13,775 nucleotides of DNA from JAEHDI01 sp035455185 (GCA_035455185.1 DATIFQ010000287.1:1-13775), one strand, 5' to 3'. Positions 6,504-13,280 are shown, counted from the stretch's first letter. Translations and numbers: made by a program. Notes: generated by a model not told the origin, from the letters alone.

Positions 6504-7844
6504 TCAACCGCGGCGCACGAGAATCACCGAACCGACGATTCCAGCGCAAAGGGAGGCAATCAGGATGCCGAGTTTTGCCGCCGTGAGGTGCGCGTCATCG
6601 GTGAAAGCCAAACCCGTCATGAAAAGCGACATCGTGAACCCGATCCCGGCTAGCCAACCCGCGCCGAGAATACGCTTCCATGAGACGTTCTCGGGAAGAG
6701 ACGCCAGACCCAATCGCACCGCCAGCCATGAGGCAAGTGTTACGCCGATCGGTTTCCCAAGCACCAGCCCGAGCACGACACCGAGCGTGATGGGTTGGGC
6801 CACAACCTTTCCCAGATCGCCGGAGAGTGACACTCCTGCGTTAGCCAACGCAAAGAGGGGCATAATCAGAAACGTAACCCACGGATGAAGGGCATATTCC
6901 AACCTGTGAAGCGGCGGTTGCACTTTCTCGCAAGCGTCCTCCAGTGCTTCTACGGCGGTTTGCTGTTCAATGTCGCTAAGAATGTCGAAAGGTTCGGTTT
7001 CCGCGGCTCTTTCAAAGTGGTCAAGTACCGTGCGGCCATGCCCTAGAAACTCACGCTGGTTGATAGTGGTGCGGCTCGGGATCATGAAGGCAAGGAGTAC
7101 ACCGGCAATGGTCGCGTGAACTCCGGACTGCAACACGGTCATCCACAGCACCGCGCCAATCAATGCGTAGGGAAGCGGATGCCGCACCCCGAGACGATTT
7201 GCCGCCAGCGCCAACAGGAGACAGAAAGCCGCGACTCCGAGCGCTCCCCATGCCAGATTAGACGTGTAGAACACGGCGATGACAAGCACGGCGGCAATGT
7301 CATCGACAATCGCCAGCGCCGTCAAAAACACCTTGAGTCCAAGCGGTATGCGATCACCGAGGAGGGCCATCACTCCAATGGCAAATGCAATATCGGTAGC
7401 CATCGGGATGCCCCAGCCGCGAGCGCCCGGCCCGTTTGCGTTGAGGAAAGTGTACAGAAGGGCCGGAACCACTGCGCCACCCAACGCCGCCAAAATGGGA
7501 AGCGCCGCCTGACGCGGAGAGGCCAGCTCCCCTGCCAGCAGCTCCCGCTTGATTTCCAAACCCACAACGAAGAAGAACACGGCCATGAGCGCGTCGTTCA
7601 CCCAGAAGTGAAGCTCGTTGCTCAAATTGAAACTGCCCAACCCCACCGTGAACGTCGTATGCCACAAAGCCGTGTAGTGGTGCGCCCACGGTGAGTTGGC
7701 CCAGACAAGAGCCACTACCGTACAAGCCAACAGCAGAATACCGCCGGAGGTTTCCCGGCCGGCAAACTCCTGAAAGGGCCGCACAAGCGTCACGATCGGC
7801 GTTTTCTGTGGCGTGATTCGTCGCGGGTTGACCACAGGAACCAT
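6504..7844 (-). CDS. nhaA: Na+/H+ antiporter NhaA
   Basis: This inner-membrane antiporter exports Na+ or Li+ in exchange for H+, for salt and pH homeostasis. The protein has 446 residues. The essential aspartates are present: D151 in ATDIAFA and the pair D181-D182 in AIVDDIAA, equivalent to E. coli D133, D163 and D164. H243 in SGVHATIAGV and K364 in GKPIG match other conserved positions. About 12 hydrophobic segments are visible. It is longer than the E. coli protein because of a hydrophilic loop at about 257-315 (from SRTTINQREF to LHRLEY), common in NhaA of other phyla. The start ATG at 7844 has only a weak GGGA ahead of it. A long structured leader precedes it, so control is probably at the RNA level. 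Confidence 0.96.
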   Translation of the reverse strand: MVPVVNPRRITPQKTPIVTLVRPFQEFAGRETSGGILLLACTVVALVWANSPWAHHYTALWHTTFTVGLGSFNLSNELHFWVNDALMAVFFFVVGLEIKRELLAGELASPRQAALPILAALGGAVVPALLYTFLNANGPGARGWGIPMATDIAFAIGVMALLGDRIPLGLKVFLTALAIVDDIAAVLVIAVFYTSNLAWGALGVAAFCLLLALAANRLGVRHPLPYALIGAVLWMTVLQSGVHATIAGVLLAFMIPSRTTINQREFLGHGRTVLDHFERAAETEPFDILSDIEQQTAVEALEDACEKVQPPLHRLEYALHPWVTFLIMPLFALANAGVSLSGDLGKVVAQPITLGVVLGLVLGKPIGVTLASWLAVRLGLASLPENVSWKRILGAGWLAGIGFTMSLFMTGLAFTDDAHLTAAKLGILIASLCAGIVGSVILVRRG

Positions 7845-7867
7845 TGTCCCAGGAAAATTATCGTTTC

Positions 7868-7958
7868 AAGTAAGTGAAGCGTTGAGCCGTCGGTCTGCTC
7901 GGTTTCCCCCGAGCACCGGGCCGATAGCTTCGGACAATCCGGCCTTCAGTCACTTAAA
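7868..7958 (-). ncRNA. structured nhaA leader, probable nhaA-I (Li+-I) riboswitch
   Basis: Directly upstream of nhaA the minus-strand RNA folds well. A closing helix TAAGTGA (7956-7950) pairs perfectly with TCACTTA (7877-7871). Inside are GCTCGG-GGGAAA-CCGAGC (7914-7897) and CCGA-AGCTA-TCGG (7933-7921). The unpaired stretch AGACCGACGGCTCAACG is left for tertiary contacts. The structured part ends about 26 bases before the ATG. The nhaA-I motif is a known cis-regulatory RNA class found upstream of nhaA in Acidobacteriota and other phyla, and reported to sense lithium. Position, host gene and compact multi-helix shape fit, but I could not run a covariance model, so the class assignment is tentative. 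Confidence 0.55.
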
Positions 7959-7979
7959 CGGAGAGAGGTTGCCCCGCCG

Positions 7980-8054
7980 ATGGGTGTGATGATGACGCTG
8001 GCGGATCTGTTCTTCTTGCCCCTCAACAAGAGGGACTCCCCGCGATGGCGCTGA
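7980..8054 (+). CDS. possible 24-residue leader peptide
   Basis: A short frame starts at ATG 7980, preceded by GGAGAGAGG at 7960-7968. It encodes MGVMMTLADLFFLPL and then a basic tail ending in SPRWR. It overlaps the start of the next tiny frame by 10 bases, a spacing typical of translational coupling. It resembles no known protein, and the coding claim rests only on the ribosome-binding-like sequence and the overlap. Confidence 0.25.
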   Translation: MGVMMTLADLFFLPLNKRDSPRWR

Positions 8055-8107
8055 TGATGGGTCTGATGGCGGCTATTGTCGCGGCCGTTATCATCTTCCT
8101 TTCCTGA
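8045..8107 (+). CDS. possible 20-residue hydrophobic membrane peptide
   Basis: This is a 20-codon frame without a single charged residue: a methionine-rich start, then AAIVAAVIIFLS, enough for one membrane helix. AAGAGGGA at 8028-8035 sits 9 bases before the ATG as a plausible ribosome binding site. Size and composition resemble small membrane peptides such as Ibs-type toxins or KdpF-type helpers, but there is no sequence identity to support either. It lies divergent from nhaA and is followed by a small hairpin at 8125-8140. Confidence 0.35.
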   Translation: MALMMGLMAAIVAAVIIFLS

Positions 8108-8124
8108 TCATTAGAGAAGCGACA

Positions 8125-8140
8125 GAGATTGCGAAATCTC
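8125..8140 (+). other. GNRA-capped hairpin after the tiny peptide
   Basis: GAGATT, a GCGA tetraloop and AATCTC form a perfect six-pair stem 17 bases after the stop of the 20-residue frame. No T-tract follows, so it is more likely an RNA-stabilising or structural element than a terminator. Confidence 0.4.
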
Positions 8141-8194
8141 GAACGCGCGCATGCATCGGATGGATGCCACCGTCACCCCATTTTGTTGACGTCA

Positions 8195-8336
8195 TAGGCG
8201 AGGTTCCCGAACCCGGGCGCGATCCCGCCTAGATCTGTGACCGCCTGAAAAATTTCTAAAGAAATCTTTCAAGCGGTCGAGGACCTAGGTGCTTGGAGAA
8301 ATGGCGTCAGACGCCTCTACTCGGCATCGCTTCTCC
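8195..8336. ncRNA. multi-hairpin region, candidate structured RNA
   Basis: Three separate helical domains follow one another. First, TAGGCG (8195-8200) pairs with CGCCTA (8226-8231) around an inner GGTT-CCCG-AACC hairpin. Second, a 40-base near-perfect palindrome at 8239-8278 has stems GACCGC/GCGGTC, TGAAA/TTTCA and ATTTC/GAAAT, broken by two single mismatches and capped by TAAA. Third, GGAGAA (8295-8300) pairs with TTCTCC (8331-8336) around GGCGT-CAG-ACGCC. No coding frame explains it. It could be the processed 3' end of the minus-strand secreted-protein transcript, a terminator array without good T-tracts, or an independent small RNA. The strand cannot be decided. Confidence 0.4.
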
Positions 8337-8355
8337 GCGCAATCATTGACTGCCC

Positions 8356-8844
8356 TCAGTGAGTTGCGCCCGGGGGAGTCATGGTCCCCTCGAACGAGCC
8401 GAAGGTGACGTGCGTGCCGTCGGGACTGAGTGCCACGACGTGCGTGCGGTGCACGACAAAGCTCCCCTGGACGCCCGAGAATCGACCCGTTCCGCCAGTA
8501 ACGGTGTGAGTTTCCCAGACCGTAAAGACAACATCACCGGGTATAGCGAACCCGGCAACCGTCGTATGGATGCTGTCTCCATTGGCCGCGATCCACTGAG
8601 CCGACCCTGTGTCGGTGAGGTCAGCGGGGTTTATTGTTACGTCCATGGTCAATGAGAATTGCCCCATTAGGGTGGCCATTCCCGTCGCGGTTTCATGGAT
8701 GTTGACCCCTGTGGTTGCGTCACTCCCTTGGAACGTACCCTTGAAGGGTACTTGTTGCTGTGCCGACGCCGGGAGGGCAAGCGCCGCCGTCACAATGAGC
8801 GCCGCCATCGGCAGGTAGATCTTGGTTCTCGTGATGGTTTTCAT
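8356..8844 (-). CDS. secreted small beta-barrel-like protein
   Basis: The protein has 162 residues if started at ATG 8844. An upstream ATG at 8856 would add four residues but has GGAG directly abutting it, which is too close. A Sec signal peptide is clear: basic MKTITRTK, a hydrophobic core, and ALPASA before Q, a signal peptidase I site at about residue 28. The mature part is rich in Thr, Gly and Val and contains VTGGTGRFSGVQGSF, the repeat-like signature of small secreted proteins with an allene-oxide-cyclase-like barrel. No catalytic residues are recognisable. A promoter motif shared with the sigma factor gene lies upstream (8912-8943), so it may be the output gene of the kinase/sigma module. 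The 3' side runs into the multi-hairpin region. Confidence 0.8.
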   Translation of the reverse strand: MKTITRTKIYLPMAALIVTAALALPASAQQQVPFKGTFQGSDATTGVNIHETATGMATLMGQFSLTMDVTINPADLTDTGSAQWIAANGDSIHTTVAGFAIPGDVVFTVWETHTVTGGTGRFSGVQGSFVVHRTHVVALSPDGTHVTFGSFEGTMTPPGATH

Positions 8845-8876
8845 ATGTCCGTTCATCTCCGTTCAGGTTTTTCGAC

Positions 8877-8905
8877 CAGGCGCCGGTTCGAATCCGTCTC
8901 GCCTG
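8877..8905 (-). promoter_or_regulatory. 5' UTR hairpin of the secreted-protein mRNA, with tRNA T-arm likeness
   Basis: CAGGCG (8905-8900) pairs with CGCCTG (8882-8877), with an inner CGG/CCG stem around ATTCGAA. If the shared promoter motif at 8912-8943 is used, transcription would begin close to 8905, so the hairpin would sit at the very 5' end of the mRNA and could protect it from decay. On the plus strand the loop reads GGTTCGAATCC, the classic tRNA T-arm, followed by a CCA-like GCCTGCCA. The rest of a tRNA is absent. Confidence 0.4.
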
Positions 8906-8911
8906 CCACGG

Positions 8912-8943
8912 ATAAGGAATCGCGGCGCTGAAGGTTACAGCGC
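8912..8943 (-). promoter_or_regulatory. bipartite promoter motif, copy upstream of the secreted-protein gene
   Basis: On the minus strand GCGCTGTAACCTT (8943-8931) is followed after 8 bases by CGATTCCTTAT (8922-8912). Exactly the same two blocks, 7 bases apart, lie upstream of the sigma factor gene at 12077-12107. TGTAACC resembles an ECF-type -35 (AAC core), and the terminal TTAT lies 17 bases further on, the right distance for a -10. The motif points toward the secreted-protein gene, whose start codon is 67 bases downstream. Confidence 0.6.
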
Positions 8944-8959
8944 TCGGCGCGAAGGGCGT

Positions 8960-8986
8960 TAGAATAGGACCTGGGACTCTGGTCCC
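8960..8986 (+). promoter_or_regulatory. -10 element and start-proximal hairpin of the kinase gene
   Basis: TAGAAT (8960-8965) is a fair -10, with TTACAG (8935-8940) as a weak -35 at a long 19-base spacing. Directly before the ATG at 8988 a hairpin forms: GGGAC (8973-8977), loop TCTG, GTCCC (8982-8986). There is no Shine-Dalgarno sequence, so the hairpin would limit initiation unless it is opened. Confidence 0.35.
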
Positions 8987-8987
8987 G

Positions 8988-11900
8988 ATGCCAAACTGCC
9001 CTGGGTGCGGAGAGCAATTGGGTTCCGGTGATCCCGCCGGACTGTGCCCGAAGTGTCTGATCCTGGGCGCTTTCGAGAGTTGGACTGGCGCGGAAGAATC
9101 CAGCACTCAGACCACCGGTACCGCGCCAGCGGAAGCCTACGATGACGACTTCGGCCGTTATCGGATCGTTCGGCCGATAGGCGAAGGCGGCATGGGCACC
9201 GTGTACCTGGCTGAGCAGCGCGACCCCATTCGTCGTCTTGTCGCCCTCAAAGTAGTGAAGCTCGGGATGGACACCGGCCAGGTGCTTGCCCGCTTCGCCA
9301 ACGAGCGGCAGGCGCTCGCGATGATGGACCACCCGAATATCGCTCGGATCTTCGACGCAGGTGCCACCACCAAAGGGCGCCCGTACTTCGTGATGGAGTA
9401 CATCGATGGTGCGCCGATCACGGGGTATTGTGATCGCAAGCGGATGACCACCGGGGAGCGGCTCGCGTTATTCCTCGCGGTCTGCCGTGCGGTCCAACAT
9501 GCGCACCAGAAGGGTGTGATACACCGCGACCTGAAGCCGTCGAACGTGCTGGTGACCGAGCAGGACGGCGCGCCGGTCCCCAAGGTAATCGACTTCGGCA
9601 TCGCGAGGGCCACCGACAAGTGGGCCGTCGAGAACACGCTGCTCACGCAGTTCGGCCAGATCGTCGGGACCCCGGAGTATGCCAGCCCGGAGCAGGCGGA
9701 CACGATGACGGGAGAGATCGACGAGGCCTCGGATGTGTATTCGCTCGGCGTGCTGTTATACGAACTGCTGATCGGAGTGGTGCCGTTCGACACGGCCGCG
9801 CTGCGCAATGCCGGTTTAGCGGAAATGCTGCGAATAATCCGCGAAGACGAAGCGCCATCATTGCCGCGAAAGCTGACCTTGATGGGCGCGGCGGCGACCG
9901 ACATTGCCGCGCGTCGCCAAACCAACCCAATTTCTCTGCGCCGCCTGGTCGACGGCGACCTGAACTCGATCGCCATGAAGGCGCTGGAGAAGGCGCGGGA
10001 GCGGCGCTATGCTTCGGTGTCAGATCTCGCGGGCGATATCCAGAGGCACCTGGAGCATCGGCCGGTGCTGGCCTCACCACCGGGAACCCTGTACCGAACG
10101 CGGAAATTTCTCCGCAGGCACAGGCTGGCCGCCCTCGGCACAGCCGCGGGTATCGTATTCCTCGTGATGAGCGGAGTGACGGTCTGGTCGCTTGCGCGCG
10201 AATCTGCGCGGAGACCCAAGCTGACCGACAAGGACACCATTGTCCTCGCAGATTTCGACAACAAGACCGGCGATCCGGTGTTTGATGACACGCTCCGCCA
10301 GGGACTGTCTGTGGAGCTTCAACAGTCGCCGTACCTCGCCCTGATGTCGGACAGAACGGTCCAGCAGACGCTGACTCTGATGGGACAGCCCAAAATAGCC
10401 AAGCTGACGCCGGAAATCGCTCAGCAGGTCTGCGAGCGAACCGGCAGCGCGGCTGTCTTGGAGGGCTCGATCGCACGTGTTGGAAGCCAATATGTGCTCG
10501 GCTTGCGCGCCAGGAACTGCAATACAGGCAGTGTTCTGGATCATGAGCAGATCCAGGCGGCAAGGCGAGAAGACGTCCTCAACTCTCTCAGTCAGATCGC
10601 CCGTAAATTCCGAATCAGGGTGGGCGAATCGCTGGCAACGGTGGAAAAGCACTCGACACCGCTTGCTGAGGCCACGACACCGTCACTCGAAGCACTGAAA
10701 GCTTACAGCATGGCCAACAAGGTAAACTTATCCTCCGGGAGTGCCGCGGCGATACCCTTCTTCCGGCGAGCGGTCGAAATTGATCCTAAGTTTGCCATGG
10801 CGCACGCCTATTTGGGGCTCTTGTACAGCACTATTGGAGAGTCGGTGTTGTCGGCGGAGAGCACCACAAAAGCCCGGCAACTGCGGGATCGTGTCAGCGA
10901 TCGGGAGAAGTTTTTTATCGACTTTAGCTATGACCGGCAGGTGACGGGAAATCTGGAAAAGGCCTATCAAACGCTCGAGTTGTGGCTTCAGACTTATCCT
11001 CGCGGGGGACAGCCAAGGCCGCAGGGTTTGTTAGGGGGTCTTTCGACCCATGGGACAGGCCGATTTGAAAGGGCGATCGAGGCATCCAAAAAAGAAATCG
11101 CGGACGAACCCTACTCTTACCCTGGATACGGCGGTCTTGCGTCGAGCTACTATTTCCTCGACCGCTTCCCCGAGGCCGAGAGCACTCTTCAGCAAGCCTC
11201 CGAACACAAGCTGGAGAACTCTATGTTTCTGGTGTATCGATACATGATCGCGGTATTAGAGGGTGACAATGACAAGGTGGGCCGGGTAATGGCTCTGGCC
11301 AGAGGCAAGCGTGGATCGGAACACCCGCTGGCTCACGCAGAGGCTCTGGCCCTGGTTCGTTCCGGCCGCTTACGGGCCGCCCGTCGGTCATCCAGCCGCG
11401 CCGTGGATCTGGCCCTGCAAGAGGGGGATAGCGAGTCGGCAGCGAGCTACCGGGCCGCACGAGCGGTGTGGGAAGCCGTTTGCGGGAATGCTGCCGAAGG
11501 CAGGAGGAACGCCGTGGCGGCGCTTGAACTTTCCAAGGGCCGGGATGTCGAATACGCCGCCGGCCTTGCCCTGGGTCTTTCGGGGGACTCCTCTCGATCG
11601 CAACTGCTTGCCGATGATCTGGAAAAGCGCTTCCCGGAAGATACCTTCGCCAAATTTACCTACGTACCGGTTCTCCGCGCGTTAGCCGCACTGGGGCGGG
11701 GCAAGTCCGCAGGCGCCGTGGAGCGGCTGGAAATCGCTCGTCCGTACGAGCTGGCGGTGAATGGCCTGAACTTCAGTCATTATTATCTTGGCGGTTTGCA
11801 CTCGGCCTATGTCCGCGGAGAGGCCTTCCTTGCCGCGCACCGGTATACGGACGCGACGGCCGAGTTTCAGAAGATTGTCGATCATCGCGGTATTGTGGGC

Positions 11901-12071
11901 CTGGATCCCATCGGCGCGCTGGCGCACTTGCAACTCGGGAGAGCGTACGCGTCATCAGGAGACAAGGCCAAGGCGAAAGCTGCTTACCTGGCTTTCATCC
12001 GATTTTGGAAAGAGGCAGATCTCGCGATCCCGATCCTGAAAAGTGCCAAAGCAGAGTATGCCAGGCTGTAA
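8988..12071 (+). CDS. membrane Ser/Thr protein kinase with zinc ribbon, TolB-like and TPR domains
   Basis: The protein has 1027 residues and probable single-pass topology. An N-terminal zinc ribbon has C4, C7, C20 and C23. The kinase domain spans about 58-340 and is complete: GEGGMG loop 65-70, K88 in VALK, E106, HRDLKPSN with D181 and N186, DFG at 202-204, and SDVYSLGV at 248-255. A transmembrane helix lies at about 379-402. The outer part starts with a TolB/CsgG-like domain (IVLADFDNKTGDPVFDDTL, about 418-545) and continues as TPR-like helical repeats to the C-terminus (about 560-1027, for example AIPFFRRAVEIDPKFAMAHA). This architecture is common in Solibacter-like acidobacteria. The cytoplasmic kinase probably reads a signal from the periplasmic repeats. 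The sigma factor gene follows 61 bases later, so the sigma factor is the likely phosphorylation target. All key catalytic residues are intact. Confidence 0.94.
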   Translation: MPNCPGCGEQLGSGDPAGLCPKCLILGAFESWTGAEESSTQTTGTAPAEAYDDDFGRYRIVRPIGEGGMGTVYLAEQRDPIRRLVALKVVKLGMDTGQVLARFANERQALAMMDHPNIARIFDAGATTKGRPYFVMEYIDGAPITGYCDRKRMTTGERLALFLAVCRAVQHAHQKGVIHRDLKPSNVLVTEQDGAPVPKVIDFGIARATDKWAVENTLLTQFGQIVGTPEYASPEQADTMTGEIDEASDVYSLGVLLYELLIGVVPFDTAALRNAGLAEMLRIIREDEAPSLPRKLTLMGAAATDIAARRQTNPISLRRLVDGDLNSIAMKALEKARERRYASVSDLAGDIQRHLEHRPVLASPPGTLYRTRKFLRRHRLAALGTAAGIVFLVMSGVTVWSLARESARRPKLTDKDTIVLADFDNKTGDPVFDDTLRQGLSVELQQSPYLALMSDRTVQQTLTLMGQPKIAKLTPEIAQQVCERTGSAAVLEGSIARVGSQYVLGLRARNCNTGSVLDHEQIQAARREDVLNSLSQIARKFRIRVGESLATVEKHSTPLAEATTPSLEALKAYSMANKVNLSSGSAAAIPFFRRAVEIDPKFAMAHAYLGLLYSTIGESVLSAESTTKARQLRDRVSDREKFFIDFSYDRQVTGNLEKAYQTLELWLQTYPRGGQPRPQGLLGGLSTHGTGRFERAIEASKKEIADEPYSYPGYGGLASSYYFLDRFPEAESTLQQASEHKLENSMFLVYRYMIAVLEGDNDKVGRVMALARGKRGSEHPLAHAEALALVRSGRLRAARRSSSRAVDLALQEGDSESAASYRAARAVWEAVCGNAAEGRRNAVAALELSKGRDVEYAAGLALGLSGDSSRSQLLADDLEKRFPEDTFAKFTYVPVLRALAALGRGKSAGAVERLEIARPYELAVNGLNFSHYYLGGLHSAYVRGEAFLAAHRYTDATAEFQKIVDHRGIVGLDPIGALAHLQLGRAYASSGDKAKAKAAYLAFIRFWKEADLAIPILKSAKAEYARL

Positions 12072-12076
12072 TGATT

Positions 12077-12107
12077 GCGCTGTAACCTTTGGCTTCCGAT
12101 TCCTTAT
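12077..12107 (+). promoter_or_regulatory. bipartite promoter motif, copy upstream of the sigma factor gene
   Basis: GCGCTGTAACCTT (12077-12089), a 7-base gap, then CGATTCCTTAT (12097-12107). It lies between the kinase stop (12071) and the sigma start (12133), 25 bases before the start codon. TGTAACC and TTAT are 16 bases apart, suited to -35 and -10 elements. The same 24 bases occur on the opposite strand at 8912-8943. The placement suggests that the sigma gene has its own, possibly self-activated, promoter. Confidence 0.6.
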
Positions 12108-12132
12108 TCATGTTGCCCGTGAGGATAAGACC

Positions 12133-12876
12133 ATGACGAACGGCCCAACCATGAACACGTTGCTTGGATCATCCCGGTTTCCGATAACGCGATGGACCCT
12201 CGTGGTCGCCGCCGGCGATCCGCATCGGAAGGAGGCTCGGTCCGCTCTGGTATCTCTGTGTGAGAACTACTGGTATCCGTTGTACGCCTACCTGCGCCGG
12301 CGAGGTTATCCGGCGGATCACGCGCAGGATCTCACGCAGGACTTCTTCGTCCGGGTGTTGGAAGGGCGATATCTCGATCGCGCTGACCCGGAAAAGGGTC
12401 GGTTCCGGTCGTTTCTGTTGACTTCGTTGAAGTTCTTTGTCGCCGACGAAGAAGACCGCCATCGCGCGCACAAACGTGGCGGCGGGGCAGTTCTGCCGCT
12501 TGAATTCTCATCCGGCGAAAAGCGCTACCAACGCGAGCCTGCGCACGATGAGACCCCCGAGCGGATCTTCGAACGACGCTGGGCGCTTGCGGTGCTTGAC
12601 CGGGTCGTGGAGAGGTTGCGGAACGAGTTCGTGCAACACGGCCGCCCGGAGCATTTCCAGCGATTGAAGGTGTTCCTTCTCGGCCAGTCCGACGCGCCGT
12701 ATGCCGCGCTGGCGCGCGAGATGAACACCTCAGAGGGAGCGCTCAAAGTTGCGATTCACAGGCTTCGCAAGAGGTATCGCGAACTCTTTCGACAGGAAAT
12801 CGCGGATACTGTGGCCGATCCAGTCGAAGTGGAGTCCGAACTCCGGTTTCTGGCGGCCGTGCTGACGAGGAAGTAG
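12133..12876 (+). CDS. ECF-type sigma-70 family factor linked to the kinase
   Basis: The preferred start is ATG 12133, with GAGGA at 12121-12125 seven bases upstream. It gives 247 residues; the frame is open from 12043, but that would overlap the kinase stop and has no ribosome binding site. FPITRWTLVVAAGD (16-29) is a hallmark of the kinase-associated ECF group. Region 2 lies at about 35-115, with DLTQDFF at 66-72 and RFRSFLLTSLKFF at 90-102. Region 4 lies at about 148-222, with the helix-turn-helix YAALAREMNTSEGALKVAIH at 190-209. The C-terminal tail (ADTVADPVEVESELRFL) is also typical. No anti-sigma gene is adjacent. In this class phosphorylation by the neighbouring Ser/Thr kinase is thought to replace anti-sigma control. 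A candidate promoter motif lies 25 bases upstream and recurs at the divergent gene. Confidence 0.93.
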   Translation: MTNGPTMNTLLGSSRFPITRWTLVVAAGDPHRKEARSALVSLCENYWYPLYAYLRRRGYPADHAQDLTQDFFVRVLEGRYLDRADPEKGRFRSFLLTSLKFFVADEEDRHRAHKRGGGAVLPLEFSSGEKRYQREPAHDETPERIFERRWALAVLDRVVERLRNEFVQHGRPEHFQRLKVFLLGQSDAPYAALAREMNTSEGALKVAIHRLRKRYRELFRQEIADTVADPVEVESELRFLAAVLTRK

Positions 12877-13045
12877 CGGCCGGCCGCCCCGAGTCGGTTC
12901 AGTGTGGTCGAAACCCCATGCAGCAACCAGTTTCAAAAGGAAAACAGGGGCTGTCGATCATATTCCGCATAATCGGAGGCTCTACCGTTTCTTCAGCCAA
13001 CCGCCTCGTGCCAAAGCACCCACAGATTTCTAACCGGCGAGGCAG

Positions 13046-13080
13046 AAAAAAAGCCCCCGGAAAACCCGGGGGCTTCTTAG
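13046..13080. terminator. bidirectional intrinsic terminator between the sigma gene and the rRNA operon
   Basis: A perfect ten-pair stem AAGCCCCCGG (13051-13060) / CCGGGGGCTT (13066-13075) encloses the loop AAAAC. On the minus strand it is followed by seven T (from the A-run 13046-13052), ideal for ending the rRNA transcript. On the plus strand the tail TTCTTAGTTT is T-rich enough to stop transcription coming from the sigma gene. Confidence 0.93.
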
Positions 13081-13087
13081 TTTAATT

Positions 13088-13200
13088 TGGGCGACGTCCT
13101 ACTCTCCCACACACTCGCGCGCGCAGTACCATCGGGGCTGAGGGGCTTAACTGCCGTGTTCGGGATGGGAACGGGTGAACCCCCTCGCTACAGCCACCCA
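13088..13200 (-). rRNA. rrf: 5S ribosomal RNA
   Basis: The minus strand shows the conserved 5S core CCCGAACACGGCAGTTAAGC, the 5' part GGTGGCTGTAGCGAGGGGG and the 3' GGGAGAGTAGGACG. The two ends pair (GGGTGGC with GTCGCCC), fixing the boundaries within a few bases. It lies 80 bases after the 23S 3' end, in the usual 23S-5S order, and just before the terminator. Plus-strand reading frames across it are spurious. Confidence 0.97.
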
Positions 13201-13280
13201 AAAGACCGATTGACGGCTCCCAAGAGCCATCCGAATATCGACGGGCGCCAAGGTCTCACCCTGTGCCAAGGGCAAATTTT

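Noticed and set aside
8834..8908. Complete tRNA gene ending at GCCTGCCA
   Set aside because: No anticodon arm, D-arm or matching acceptor strand can be built upstream, and the T-stem has a mismatch.
9643..10563. Minus-strand frame of about 306 codons within the kinase gene
   Set aside because: It is antisense to intact kinase and TolB-like coding sequence and has arginine/proline-rich composition with no motif.
10980..11080. Suspected compensated frameshift in the kinase (RGGQPRPQGLLGGLSTHGTG)
   Set aside because: The stretch fits the TPR-linker pattern of related acidobacterial kinases and the flanking repeats continue in frame.
12876..12887. Perfect 12-base palindrome GCGGCCGGCCGC after the sigma gene stop
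   Set aside because: It is a short pure-GC palindrome with no T-tract and no second copy, expected occasionally at this GC content.
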